A DNA stretch of 64,000 bases from Corynebacterium mustelae. Its GTDB lineage: Bacteria; Actinomycetota; Actinomycetes; Mycobacteriales; Mycobacteriaceae. Each line of letters opens with the position of its first letter. The first letter of the stretch is position 1. The stretch covers positions 434,001-498,000 of the forward strand of contig NZ_CP011542.1 of NCBI RefSeq assembly GCF_001020985.1. Reading direction: 5' to 3'. This document shows positions 1-9,332 of this stretch, piece by piece. The notes under the pieces were generated by a model that was not told where the DNA came from, made no database searches, and was given only the letters and a program-made list of their open reading frames with translations. The translations under genes were made by a program, and so were the position numbers.

Positions 1-1
1 T

Positions 2-1003
2 TTGGTTCTGGTTGGGCCTTCCGGTTGCGGTAAGTCCACTACCTTGCGCATGTTGGCGGGTCTGGAGGATGTGACATCTGGCCGCATCCTGATTGGTGAT
101 AAGGATGTCACAACTGCGCCGCCAAAGGAACGCGACATTGCCATGGTATTCCAGAACTATGCGCTGTATCCCCACATGACTGTTCGGGAAAATATGGGCT
201 TTGCGCTTAAGATCGCTGGTGTTGGCGCGGAAGAAACTAACAAACGAGTCGAAGCGGCGGCCTTAACTTTGGATCTCGTTCCTTATCTGGATCGCAAGCC
301 TAAGGCGTTATCTGGTGGTCAGCGTCAGCGCGTTGCTATGGGGCGCGCGATCGTGCGTAAGCCGCAAGTCTTCCTGATGGATGAGCCGCTGTCGAATCTG
401 GATGCCAAGCTCAGGGTGCAAACCCGTACGCAGATCGCTTCTTTGCAGCGTGAGCTTGGGGTGACAACGCTGTACGTTACCCACGACCAGACCGAAGCGT
501 TGACCATGGGTGATCGGATCGCTGTGCTCAATGAAGGCTACCTGCAGCAGGTTGGCGCCCCGCGGGAGCTTTACGACGAGCCGACCAACGTGTTTGTTGC
601 CGGATTCATCGGTTCGCCAGCTATGAATATTTTCACCTTTGATCTAGGTGCTGATGGGGTAGCGACACTGGGGGATGCTCGGATCCCGGTCGCGGATGTG
701 ACCCGTAATGCGGTCACTTCTGCGGATGGCGGCAAGATTATTATCGGTTTCCGGCCTGAGTCTTTGGAATTGGTCGAAGCAGGTGAGAACACTATTCCAA
801 TGAAGCTTGATTTCGTTGAAGAATTGGGTTCAGATTCTTACCTGTATGGTCACATCACCGGGGTCAGTGGTGAACGTCAGCAGATTGTGGTTCGGGCGCT
901 GCCTAATATCGCTCCGGAACCTGGCACTGTAGTTCACGTTCGCATTACCGAGGGTGGTCAGCATAATTTCTCTGCAGCTACAACCAATAGGTTGCCTGGC
1001 TAG
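2..1003 (+). CDS. MalK/UgpC-type sugar ABC transporter ATPase (5' end outside window)
   Basis: ATP-hydrolysing subunit of a carbohydrate importer, acting on the cytoplasmic face of the membrane. The reading frame is already open at the window edge, and Walker A (GPSGCGKST) begins only five codons in, so roughly 30 N-terminal residues are missing. Seen in order: Walker A at visible residues 5-13, Q-loop ([12 protein letters not shown]), signature LSGGQRQRV near 103, Walker B FLMDEP near 124, the switch histidine (VTHDQTEA), then a C-terminal TOBE-like regulatory region typical of MalK/MsmK/UgpC. The maltodextrin genes that follow make maltodextrin import the likely role. One such ATPase can serve several sugar importers, so the exact partner is inferred. 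A strong terminator follows. Confidence 0.93.
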   Translation: MVLVGPSGCGKSTTLRMLAGLEDVTSGRILIGDKDVTTAPPKERDIAMVFQNYALYPHMTVRENMGFALKIAGVGAEETNKRVEAAALTLDLVPYLDRKPKALSGGQRQRVAMGRAIVRKPQVFLMDEPLSNLDAKLRVQTRTQIASLQRELGVTTLYVTHDQTEALTMGDRIAVLNEGYLQQVGAPRELYDEPTNVFVAGFIGSPAMNIFTFDLGADGVATLGDARIPVADVTRNAVTSADGGKIIIGFRPESLELVEAGENTIPMKLDFVEELGSDSYLYGHITGVSGERQQIVVRALPNIAPEPGTVVHVRITEGGQHNFSAATTNRLPG

Positions 1004-1021
1004 AGCTTATAAGCAATGTCT

Positions 1022-1060
1022 CCGCGGCGTCTGGTGAACCGCAGACGCCGCGGGTTTTTT
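1022..1060 (+). terminator. Rho-independent terminator after the MalK-type gene
   Basis: A perfect 12-bp stem (1022-1033 paired with 1042-1053), GC-rich, with an 8-nt loop is followed by a run of six T (1055-1060). It separates the ATPase gene from the pullulanase gene. Confidence 0.93.
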
Positions 1061-1387
1061 GTGTTCTTTCCTTTTTGGTTTAGACACAATCCATGTGTGC
1101 CGTGGTTGTTGAGTTGGTCGCCAGTGGTGGGAAATGTGGGTGGGTACGTGGGGTTTTATTTTTTAAAGGAAAAACCGGTATAAAATAATCGAGTTTTTGT
1201 CGGTAGTTGGTTTGTCACTAAAAAGACCTTGTGTAGTAGTCTGCAAATGACAGACATCAGACAGGTTCAGGTTTCCTGGGTGACTTTTGTGCATTTAACG
1301 CTGTTCATCTGCGGTTAATCCTAAAACCTGGCCCGGCTAAAAGCTGGGCAAGACGTAAGAATTAGGTATGTAAGGAAAGGAATCGGC
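1061..1387 (+). other. Non-coding leader region of the pullulanase gene
   Basis: No gene is visible in these 327 bases. A small hairpin (1331-1337 with 1343-1349, one G-U pair) lies in the presumed leader. A purine-rich ribosome-binding site (AAGGAAAGGAA) sits just before the ATG at 1388. A TTGTCA at 1212-1217 followed by TAGTAG or TAGTCT about 16-19 bases later could be a weak promoter. This is a visual guess only. Confidence 0.4.
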
Positions 1388-3307
1388 ATGCAAACCTATA
1401 GTCATGTGGATTTGCATTCCGCTGAGTTTAACGAGCGGTTTTTCTTTGATGGCGAACTCGGTGCCATCCACGATGAAACGGGCACCACCTTCCGGTTGTG
1501 GGCGCCTACCGCGCAATCCGTGGAACTGATTCTGCACACCGGTCCTGCCATCGGTTCGTACCTCATGACCCGCGGCGATCGAGGGCAGTGGGAATTGTTC
1601 ATTTCTGGTGACTCGGAACTCGTGGAATATACCTACCAATTGACTTTCCCGGACGGAAAACGAGTGGAATCTGTCGATCCCTACGCCCGGTCAGTGACCG
1701 CGAACGGTGAGCGCGGCGTGGTTATCAACGTCGACAAGCTTTTGGGGCAGACGCACCGGTTACCGAGTTTTGAGCACGCCTCCGACGCGATCATCTATGA
1801 GGCACATGTGAGGGATTTGACGATCTCACCGGAAAACGGAATCACCCATAAAGGAAAATTTTTGGGGCTTGCTGAATCCGGCACCCGCACCAGCCACGGC
1901 AACCCCTCGGGCTTAGACTACTTGTCCGGTTTAGGTATCACACACGTTCAATTGTTGCCCGTATTCGACTTCGGTTCCGTCGATGAAGTAGGAGATCTCT
2001 CTTTCGATTCCCAGTACAACTGGGGGTACGATCCGGTGCACTACAACGTGCCAGAAGGTTCTTACGCCACCGATCCGATAAACCCGGTATCACGTGTGGT
2101 GGAATTCAAGCAGATGGTCGATGCTCTGCATTCTAAAGGACTGCGAGTAATCATGGATGTGGTGTATAACCACGTGTACGAGACCGAAAACTCACCGCTG
2201 CAACGAACCGTGCCAGGCTACTACTTCCGCATGGATGCGGACGGAAATTTCCATAACGCCACCGGCTGTGGGAACGAGACCGCCTCCGAGCAGCTCATGA
2301 TGCGTAAATACATCGTCGATTCAGTGGTGTACTGGGCCAAAACTTTCGGCCTTGATGGTTTCCGTTTCGACCTCATGGGAATCCACGATGTAGAAACGAT
2401 GAATGCGGTTCGCGCTGCGTTGGATGACATCGATCCAGGCATCATCGTCATCGGCGAGGGCTGGGCTATGGGCAACCATCCAGAAGGTATCCTCGGTGCA
2501 CACCAAGGTAATGGCCACCTCATGCCTCGAGTTGGCATGTTTAACGATTTCTACCGCGACATTATCAAGGGTTCCAATTTCACTGCCTCGGACCCAGGTT
2601 TTGTCTCTGGTTGCGCTGGTGCCATGGATTGCGCGCAGTCGAGCGCCGGTGCACTTTTCGACGCCCTGCTTGGTGCTCCGGCCAACCGTGGTTATCTGGA
2701 AGCAGCACAGTCCGTTATCTATAACGAAGCGCACGATAACTGGACCATGTTTGACAAGCTTCGGGGCACCCGCACTCTGGTATGGGCAAGCGACGATGAT
2801 ATTGCAAAGCGCCATACGTTGGCTACCAGCTTGCAATATGTGGGCCGGGGTATTTTATTCCTGCATGCTGGTCAGGAATTCCTCCGTACCAAATATGGCG
2901 ATGAGAATTCCTACCGTAGCCCAGACTCCATCAATTGTTTTGATTATGATCGGGCTGCCACGTATGCGAATGAAACGAAATTCGTGCGTGATCTCAACCG
3001 GTTCCGGCGAAAGTATCAGTGGATGCGTGAGTCGGACTACGAACAAATCAAATCGTCCTCGCATTTGGTTCATGCCGAAGGTTTACATCTAAGCTTCCGG
3101 GTAACCGACGGCTTTGGTAAAAACCGTGATGCGATCGTTTTGGTCAATGCCAATTGCAATCATTGGTCTCACCCGGTAACCGCCGGTAAATACCGGGTCC
3201 ATATTAATGATGGTTCGGTATCCGACGAACCCGTGGATATTTCATTAAGCCACGAATTCGTCGTTCCGCCGCTCCGCCTGGTGGTACTGGAGCAAATCTC
3301 CGCCTAA
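1388..3307 (+). CDS. pulA: Type I pullulanase / alpha-1,6-debranching glucanase (GH13)
   Basis: Hydrolyses alpha-1,6 branch points of pullulan, glycogen or branched maltodextrins. There is no signal peptide, so it probably acts in the cytoplasm. The N-terminal part (about residues 25-110) looks like a CBM48 beta-sandwich. The type I pullulanase hallmark YNWGYDP is at 210-216. GH13 regions follow: DVVYNH at 257-262, the nucleophile D328 in GFRFDLMG, the acid/base E357 in IGEGWAMG, and the transition-state aspartate D450 in EAHDNW. Length (639 aa) fits short bacterial pullulanases. The ATG at 1388 follows a good purine-rich ribosome-binding site. It lies next to maltodextrin import genes. Glycogen-debranching GlgX is the main alternative, but YNWGYDP favours pullulanase. 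Confidence 0.9.
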   Translation: MQTYSHVDLHSAEFNERFFFDGELGAIHDETGTTFRLWAPTAQSVELILHTGPAIGSYLMTRGDRGQWELFISGDSELVEYTYQLTFPDGKRVESVDPYARSVTANGERGVVINVDKLLGQTHRLPSFEHASDAIIYEAHVRDLTISPENGITHKGKFLGLAESGTRTSHGNPSGLDYLSGLGITHVQLLPVFDFGSVDEVGDLSFDSQYNWGYDPVHYNVPEGSYATDPINPVSRVVEFKQMVDALHSKGLRVIMDVVYNHVYETENSPLQRTVPGYYFRMDADGNFHNATGCGNETASEQLMMRKYIVDSVVYWAKTFGLDGFRFDLMGIHDVETMNAVRAALDDIDPGIIVIGEGWAMGNHPEGILGAHQGNGHLMPRVGMFNDFYRDIIKGSNFTASDPGFVSGCAGAMDCAQSSAGALFDALLGAPANRGYLEAAQSVIYNEAHDNWTMFDKLRGTRTLVWASDDDIAKRHTLATSLQYVGRGILFLHAGQEFLRTKYGDENSYRSPDSINCFDYDRAATYANETKFVRDLNRFRRKYQWMRESDYEQIKSSSHLVHAEGLHLSFRVTDGFGKNRDAIVLVNANCNHWSHPVTAGKYRVHINDGSVSDEPVDISLSHEFVVPPLRLVVLEQISA

Positions 3308-4902
3308 ACAGAATGGTTGTGGCTTATAACAACCGCCGATGTTGGTGGCAACGTCACAACCATATCCGTAATCGTTGCGCCGCCTAGCGTTACAAGCGGC
3401 CACCCCTGTGATGCGGATTCGGTTACCTGGGTGCTACCAGGGTTGATGATAACGGTAATCTCTTCCGTCCCCGCCAGCCGTCGATACGCCATGCACCTGG
3501 GATTAGCCGTATTTAACCTCTCAAAACCAGCTGATGCCTGCAACGCGATATGCTTGCGCCGCAACGCGATAAAGGAACGCACGGTTTCCAGCATGCTTTC
3601 TGAAACACCGATTTGCTTGTCGACGCTCGGCGCATCCGGGTCTGGATCAACCGAGATATACAATTTATCGGCTTCAGCGGTTGAGAAACCGAAATTTTCC
3701 GCCTGACTGTCCCACTGCATGGGGCTGCGCGATCCGGTGCGTGCGTAGCCGCCTTCGGTGGTGGGAACATCCAAGTAGCGCATCCCAATCTCATCACCAT
3801 AATAAATAAACGGTACCCCTGGCATAGTGAGTAAGAACAAGAAAAACAGCTTACGTTCTGCTTCCGTCAAGCGGGGAGCAACTCGTGGGGTGTCGTGGTT
3901 CCCGGAAATGAGGGAGAAGAATCCGCTACGCTCGCGGGCTGCGGATTCCTGCGGCAGGTAGCAGGAGAAAAACGCATCAGCCGGTGTGTCGGAATCTGCT
4001 GCGAAATAGCTAGAATCGGTACCGCCGAAATGGTCATCGGTATCGCGTAATAACAGGTTATAGCCGTTCTTGGGCCAGTCGAGATAGAAATCCATGTCGA
4101 AGCCTGCGTCTAACGCCTGCCATGGTTTGCCCCATTCAGAAACAAAAGCGGCGTCCGGAAACTCTGACCGCACCTGGGCAAAAATATCTTGCCAAACGGT
4201 AATCGTACAAGGCTTATCGTCACCATCGAACTTGACCAAGGAATCGGCCATGTCTACCCGAAACCCATCACAACCTAGAGAAAGCCAATAGCGCATTACC
4301 TCAACCATGGCTTTTCGGTTTTCCATGGGCCCGGTGTCGGAAATGTCCTGCTGCCATGGGCGATCTTTGTTATTAAACCCATAGTTGAGCGCAGGCTGGG
4401 ATTTAAAGAAATTCAAAATATAGGTGCCGTTGCGGTCGTATTCGCCGCCGATAAACGGTAGACCTGCCCCATTATCAAAAGCATGCGAAGTCCATATGTA
4501 GCGGTCGGAATACTCATTGGGTTCGACCTGGGCGCTGTGCTGGAACCACGGGTGTTGTTCACTGGTGTGGCCTGGCACTAAATCCAACAAAACGCGAATA
4601 TCCCGCATGTGTGCTTGAACCAGCAGTTCTTTGAAATCTGAATGGCTGCCATATCGCTGCGCAATGGTGTAGTAGTCACGAACGTCGTAGCCTGCGTCTT
4701 TGAACGGGGAATCGAAAATGGGGTTTAACCACAGCGCGGTGACGCCCAGCTGACTCAGATAATCCAGCTTCGCGGTGATTCCAGGTAGATCACCGATGCC
4801 ATCGCCATTGGTGTCATAAAAACTTTGCGGATAGATCTCGTAGAAAACCGCCGATTCCAACCAGTCTGGGCGTTGGAATTGCGGTGATGGGAATATGGTC
4901 AT
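3304..4902 (-). CDS. GH13 alpha-glucosidase family protein
   Basis: Predicted cytoplasmic alpha-glucan hydrolase or transglycosidase of 532 aa. It opens with WLESAVFYEIYPQSF, the usual start of GH13 alpha-glucosidases. Catalytic regions: DLVPGHTS (region I, where most relatives have N before the H), the nucleophile Asp in DGFRVDMAD, the acid Glu in AFVSEWGKP, and SGNHDTPR (region IV). GVPFIYYGDEIGM and a C-terminal beta-domain follow. I chose the ATG at 4902: an in-frame TTG at 4980 would add 26 residues unlike the family and has no ribosome-binding site, although the one before 4902 is also weak. The gene overlaps the pullulanase stop by 4 bases, tail to tail. Exact specificity (alpha-1,4, alpha-1,6 or trehalose-like) cannot be read. 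Confidence 0.85.
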   Translation of the reverse strand: MTIFPSPQFQRPDWLESAVFYEIYPQSFYDTNGDGIGDLPGITAKLDYLSQLGVTALWLNPIFDSPFKDAGYDVRDYYTIAQRYGSHSDFKELLVQAHMRDIRVLLDLVPGHTSEQHPWFQHSAQVEPNEYSDRYIWTSHAFDNGAGLPFIGGEYDRNGTYILNFFKSQPALNYGFNNKDRPWQQDISDTGPMENRKAMVEVMRYWLSLGCDGFRVDMADSLVKFDGDDKPCTITVWQDIFAQVRSEFPDAAFVSEWGKPWQALDAGFDMDFYLDWPKNGYNLLLRDTDDHFGGTDSSYFAADSDTPADAFFSCYLPQESAARERSGFFSLISGNHDTPRVAPRLTEAERKLFFLFLLTMPGVPFIYYGDEIGMRYLDVPTTEGGYARTGSRSPMQWDSQAENFGFSTAEADKLYISVDPDPDAPSVDKQIGVSESMLETVRSFIALRRKHIALQASAGFERLNTANPRCMAYRRLAGTEEITVIINPGSTQVTESASQGWPLVTLGGATITDMVVTLPPTSAVVISHNHSV

Positions 4903-5517
4903 GGTTTTGATCTTAAAGTTGTGGATATCGACAGCACCACATAACCAGTTGTGAATTATTCTTTTTCCACGGCGAATCAAACACCATTCAGACAGTATTG
5001 GTTGGTTTTATCGCCATACAAGCGGATGACCTTTCCGAATTTTTCTTTCTGAATCGGTAAATAGCAGATTATCGGTTACAAAAATTCTGCAAAAAGTAAA
5101 AGTTCTATTGGTTTGTGTGGTTTTGGTTTAGGTTTTGCATGTGTTTTTGGGTGGGAAACAACACGGAAAAACTTGGCACAATAGGAAAAAGGCGGTGCGG
5201 GCCGGGTGTGAGATTTTTCATTAAAAATCGGCCTGAAAAGGGGTTTTATTGATAAAAATTGGGGTGTGTGTTTTAGATCGCATTCGCGGTTTTTCGTTGA
5301 TGCTATCACTGTGCTTAAATCGGACAATGAGGCTTGAATGCTTTTGGGTTTTGTGGTGAAGCGTTGCGAAAATAAACGCGATCCCACCAAAGAACGAAAG
5401 TGCTCGAAAAACAAAATACGTTGGGTCGCACACACCGCAGTACCAACTGCGGCGCGACCACCGTCGGTTCGACGCTGACGCTGCGGCCCAGTTAAATAGA
5501 AAGTGGTGAACTTCACT
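4903..5517. promoter_or_regulatory. Divergent intergenic region between alpha-glucosidase and binding-protein genes
   Basis: No gene is supported in these 615 bases; long minus-strand frames here have no family likeness. It must hold the promoters of both divergent genes. An imperfect dyad lies at 5354-5389: TGGTG and GCGTT (5354-5365) face AACGC and CACCA (5375-5389). This is the kind of site a LacI/MalR-type regulator could use, which is inference. TTAAAT at about 5491 could be a -10 for the plus-strand gene. Confidence 0.35.
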
Positions 5518-6758
5518 ATGGCATTCACGAAGCGGAAGGCTTTTGCCGCGATCATGGCGGCAACCATTGGTTCTGTAAGCTTGGTTGCTTGCTCTGACTC
5601 CTCCGAGTCCACCTCCTCTGGTGGCGGCGATGCTACTGGTCCTGTAACCCTGACCGTATGGACGTCTCAGGAGGACCAGACCGATAACGACGCCTGGCTG
5701 CAAACCATGCAGGCTAAGTTCGAGGAAGCTAACCCTGATCTCGACATCACTTGGAAAAACTCGGTTGTTTCCGCAGCTGATGCGGCAGACACTGTAAGCC
5801 AGGACCCGTCCGCAGCCGCTGACGTGTACCTATTTGCCAATGACCAATTGGGCTCGTTGCTGTCTTCTGGTGCCATTGGACAACTCTCCGATAACGGTGA
5901 AAAGCAGCTCAAAGAGCAAACCGAGGAAAACCTCGCTAACTCCGTCAAGCACACCGATGGCAACTACTATGGCCTGCCATATGAGCCAAACACCTGGTTC
6001 ATGTACTACGACAAGTCCAAGTTGAGCGAAGAAGACGTCAAGTCCTTCGACACCATGTTGGAAAAGGCAAAAGTTTCTTTCCCGATGTCTAACTCTTGGT
6101 ACCTGGGTGCATTCTATGCTGGCGCTGGTGCTACCTTCTTTGGTGCTGACGGCCTCGATGAATCCGCAGGCGTTCAGGCAGGGGATAAGGCAGCTGCTGT
6201 TACCAAGTATCTGGCTGAGGTCGTTCAAAACCGAACTTCATCAACGATGTTGATGGTTCCGGTATGGGTTCATTGGGTTCCAATGTTGACGTTGTGTTCT
6301 CCGGAGCATGGGATGCAAAGAATGCTGAGCAGGCGCTCGGCGATAACCTGGGTGTCGCCTCGCTTCCTACCTTCAAGCTGGATGGCGAAGACATGCAGAT
6401 CAAGGCATTCTCTGGCTCGAAGGCTGTAGCTTACAACCCGAACACCCAGTCGCCACAGGTAGCTGCAATGTTCGCTGAATTCCTTGCTTCCACTGATTCT
6501 CAAAAGGTTCACTACGAAAAGAACGGCGTTGTTCCAGCTGATAAGAGCTTGGTTTCCGACGCAACCATCTCTAAGGACCCAGTGGCAGTAGCACTGTTTG
6601 AGACTGTTGCCAACGCTTCCATCCTGCAGCCAACCTTCAAGGCTATGTCCGACTTCTGGGAGCCAGCCGAAAACTTTGGTAAGGCTCTGGTTAACCGCGA
6701 AGTAACTGCTGATAACGCAGAAGAAAAGACCGAAGCTTGGTTCTCTAGCTATAAGTAA
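5518..6758 (+). pseudogene. Maltodextrin-binding lipoprotein, frameshifted (MalE-like)
   Basis: Solute-binding lipoprotein of the maltose/maltodextrin importer, expected on the outer face of the membrane. From the ATG at 5518 there is a lipoprotein signal ending in lipobox LVAC, then a family 1 extracellular binding-protein fold (VTLTVWTSQ, GLPYEPNTWFMYYDKSKL, SNSWYLGAFYAGAG). The frame breaks at 6231-6233: after LAEVVQN the first frame runs on to a stop at 6429, while the true continuation (NFINDVDGSGMGSLGS, then NVDVVFSGAWDAK) is in the third frame to 6758. Adding one C in the CC run at 6231-6232 restores the whole protein. The disruption is therefore either recent or an assembly/read error. 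MalF and MalG follow. Confidence 0.88.
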
Positions 6759-6814
6759 GCCAGGCATTCGCCGCTGTGCATCGTTTTAGCCGCATGAGGC
6801 TAAAAACCTACTAG

Positions 6815-6856
6815 CCCGAAGCGCCGTGACTTCCACGATATGGCGCTTCGGGTTTT
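6815..6856 (+). terminator. Stem-loop terminator/attenuator after the binding-protein gene
   Basis: A perfect 11-bp stem (6815-6825 with 6842-6852) is followed by TTTT. It lies between the binding-protein gene and malF-like gene, so it probably lowers rather than ends transcription into the permease genes. Confidence 0.8.
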
Positions 6857-6870
6857 AAAAAATTTTCATA

Positions 6871-6948
6871 GAGGAGCACTTAGCTTTTCGACGCTACCGC
6901 CTTAGGTTGCGGACGGCGCGGGAAGCGTCGAAAAGCTAAATGCTCCTC
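6871..6948 (+). repeat. Long inverted repeat with two copies of the CGTCGAAAAGC word
   Basis: Two 25-base arms (6871-6895 and 6924-6948) are reverse complements with a single mismatch and a 28-base loop. Each arm carries AGCGTCGAAAAGCTAA. The repeat sits just upstream of the malF-like ribosome-binding site (AAGAAAGGAGAAGG) and could set the ratio of binding protein to permease, as REP elements between malE and malF do in E. coli. That comparison is inference. Confidence 0.85.
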
Positions 6949-6967
6949 GCAAGAAAGGAGAAGGTCC

Positions 6968-8374
6968 ATGAAGGTGGGCGTTGTGAATAAAAACACTGTG
7001 CCAAACCCACTGGAACGCGACCAATGTTGCACCCTGAAAGCTGATTATGGCATGGGGCTTGCCCGAATGAACGGCGACCTCTACACCAAGCTTTCTTTGT
7101 TTATCTTTGGCCTAGGAAACATAGTCCGCAAGCAGTATGTTAAAGGTCTGCTATTCCTTGCCATCGAAATCTTAAGTATCGCGTGGTTTATCAGCATCGG
7201 TTTTTCCAAAATTGCAGCGCTTCCTGAGCTTGGCGGCAATGGTGAGCAAACCCGCGAGAAAGTAAACGGATTCTGGGTCTATACCCAATCAGATCCCTCA
7301 GTTGTGGTTTTATTACATGGTGTAGCCGCTATTGCCCTTGTAATAGCTTTCATCTGGTTCGCCACTGTCGCCTTCCGAAGTGCCTACAAAGCGCAGGTGC
7401 AGGTTAACAATACTGGGCGAGCACGCACCTTTGTGGAGGACATCAAAGCGCTCACTGATTCCGATGCCCACATCCTCCTGATGTCGCTGCCAACGATGGG
7501 CATTCTCATGTTCACCGTTTTGCCATTGATCTTCATGATCTCCATGGCTTTTACTAGCTACGACTCCAAAAACACGCTCTACTTTAAATGGGTGGGGCTG
7601 GAAAACTTTGGCAAGGTATTCTCCAACGAGGGTGGCACCGTCAACCTGCAGTTGTTCTTGAGCGTTTTGACTTGGACCTTGGTCTGGGCGTTCTTTGCCA
7701 CCTTCCTCAACTATTTCATGGGCATGTTCCTAGCCATGCTCATTAACCGCAAAACCACGTGGGGCAAAGGGGTATGGCGGGCAATCTTCTCGCTGTCTAT
7801 CGCGGTGCCGCAATTCGCATCCCTGTTGGTGCTGCGCTCGATGCTGCAACCCCAAGGTGCAATCAACCGGTTGCTGATGGAAATCGGTCTAACGGAAACC
7901 CCGCTGCCATTTTTTACCGATGCAACCTGGGCTAGGGTCACCGTTATCGTCATTAACCTGTGGATCGGTATTCCGTACACCGTCATGCAAGTGACCGGTA
8001 TTTTGCAAAATATCCCTGGCGAACTGTACGAGGCTGCTCGGTTAGATGGCGCATCATGGTGGCAGACGTACCGATACGTCACCATGCCGTACATGCTGTT
8101 TGTCATGACGCCGTATCTCATCACTACGTTTACCGCTAACGTCAATAACTTCAATGTCATCTACATGCTCTCCGGTGGTGCCCCCACCCCAGTCGGGGCC
8201 TCAGCAGGCAAAACGGATTTGCTGATTACCTGGCTGTATAAACTCACCGTGGATAAGGGCGACTATAACGTTGGTGCTGTCATCGGTATTTTGACATTCA
8301 TCGTGCTTAGCGTCGTCGCTCTGATTACCTATCGCCGCTCCGGCTCGTACCGCAATGAGGAGGGATTCCAGTGA
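6968..8374 (+). CDS. Maltodextrin ABC transporter permease, MalF-like
   Basis: Inner-membrane channel subunit of the sugar importer. At 468 aa it is long for the family. It has an N-terminal cytoplasmic part and hydrophobic segments near residues 60-85 and 115-135, then the binding-protein-dependent permease core with the EAA loop YEAARLDGASWWQTYRYVTMP, which contacts the MalK-type ATPase. A strong AAGGAG ribosome-binding site precedes the ATG at 6968. The stop overlaps the GTG of the next permease by four bases, so the two are translationally coupled. The family is firm; maltodextrin as substrate is inferred from the adjoining pullulanase and binding protein. Confidence 0.9.
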   Translation: MKVGVVNKNTVPNPLERDQCCTLKADYGMGLARMNGDLYTKLSLFIFGLGNIVRKQYVKGLLFLAIEILSIAWFISIGFSKIAALPELGGNGEQTREKVNGFWVYTQSDPSVVVLLHGVAAIALVIAFIWFATVAFRSAYKAQVQVNNTGRARTFVEDIKALTDSDAHILLMSLPTMGILMFTVLPLIFMISMAFTSYDSKNTLYFKWVGLENFGKVFSNEGGTVNLQLFLSVLTWTLVWAFFATFLNYFMGMFLAMLINRKTTWGKGVWRAIFSLSIAVPQFASLLVLRSMLQPQGAINRLLMEIGLTETPLPFFTDATWARVTVIVINLWIGIPYTVMQVTGILQNIPGELYEAARLDGASWWQTYRYVTMPYMLFVMTPYLITTFTANVNNFNVIYMLSGGAPTPVGASAGKTDLLITWLYKLTVDKGDYNVGAVIGILTFIVLSVVALITYRRSGSYRNEEGFQ

Positions 8375-9252
8375 CCGGAACCGTACGCAGCGAAAAAATG
8401 CACAATCAACGCACCGCCCGTCGGATTGCGGACATCGCTACCCACTTATTCCTCGGGGTGCTGGCGATCATCTGGGTAATGCCGATCGTGTGGGTGGTCT
8501 TGGAAAGTTTTAACAAATCCACCGCACCCTACCAGCCCACCTTCTTCCCTCGGGAATACAGCCTGAACAACTACAAACAGTTATTTACGGAAACCTCCGT
8601 TCTGAACTTCCCCAAGATGTTCATGAACACTCTCATCATTGCGATCTTCACCTGTCTTATCTCAGTGACCTTCGTTTTGATCGTGTCGTTCTGTTTATCC
8701 CGGATGCGGTTCCGCTTCCGCAAGATATACATGAACATCGCACTGATCCTGGGTATGTTCCCCAGCATCATGGCCGTTGTCGCTATCTACTTCATTCTTA
8801 AAGCACTCGGCCTCACTGGGGGCGGACTGACAAATATCGCCTTGATCATCGTGTATTCGGCTGGCTCCGGCATGATCTTCTACGTGATGAAGGGATACAT
8901 GGATACCATTCCAATGTCGCTGGATGAAGCCGCTTATCTTGATGGCTGTACCCGGTGGCAAGTATTCCGGCTAATCATCCTGCCGATCGCGAAACCAATG
9001 ATTGTGTACCAGGCAATCATCGGCTTCCTTACCCCTTGGCTCGACTTTGTATTGGCCAAGGCCATTGCTCGCACCCAGGATAACTACACGGTGTCATTGG
9101 GTCTGTGGAAGATGCTGGAAAAGGAATACATCCACGACTGGTTCGCTCGGTTTGCTGCTGGCGCGGTCTGTGTCTCCATTCCGATCGTCATTCTGTTCAT
9201 CTTCATGCAGCGTTACTATCAAGAATCGATGGCCGGATCCGTTAAGGGATAA
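8371..9252 (+). CDS. Maltodextrin ABC transporter permease, MalG-like
   Basis: Second channel subunit, 293 aa, with about six hydrophobic segments. The first is LFLGVLAIIWVMPIVWVVLE. The EAA loop is DEAAYLDGCTRWQVFRLIIL. Its GTG start overlaps the stop of the MalF-like gene. The C-terminal stretch (YYQESMAGSVKG) matches the usual MalG ending. With the MalF-like partner, the upstream binding protein and the MalK-type ATPase at the window start it would make a complete maltodextrin importer. A perfect terminator follows directly. Confidence 0.92.
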   Translation: MTGTVRSEKMHNQRTARRIADIATHLFLGVLAIIWVMPIVWVVLESFNKSTAPYQPTFFPREYSLNNYKQLFTETSVLNFPKMFMNTLIIAIFTCLISVTFVLIVSFCLSRMRFRFRKIYMNIALILGMFPSIMAVVAIYFILKALGLTGGGLTNIALIIVYSAGSGMIFYVMKGYMDTIPMSLDEAAYLDGCTRWQVFRLIILPIAKPMIVYQAIIGFLTPWLDFVLAKAIARTQDNYTVSLGLWKMLEKEYIHDWFARFAAGAVCVSIPIVILFIFMQRYYQESMAGSVKG

Positions 9253-9272
9253 AAGGAACAACGTATCTACTC

Positions 9273-9303
9273 ATGGGGCATCGTAAGACGATGCCCCATT
9301 TTT
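9273..9303 (+). terminator. Rho-independent terminator after the MalG-like gene
   Basis: A perfect 12-bp stem (9273-9284 with 9288-9299), 3-nt loop, and a T run to 9303. It ends the maltodextrin transport unit. Confidence 0.93.
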
Positions 9304-9315
9304 CATATCGTGGCT

Positions 9316-9321
9316 TAGAAT
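9316..9321 (+). promoter_or_regulatory. Possible -10 element (TAGAAT) giving a near-leaderless transcript
   Basis: TAGAAT ends 11 bases before the ATG at 9333 and there is no ribosome-binding site in between. Leaderless or near-leaderless mRNAs are common in corynebacteria. No clear -35 is seen. Confidence 0.4.
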
Positions 9322-9332
9322 AACTACTCATC

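Noticed and set aside
5076..5612. A 178-codon minus-strand frame upstream of the maltodextrin-binding gene
   Set aside because: It overlaps the signal peptide of a certain gene and lies in a promoter-rich AT-skewed region; no domain features.
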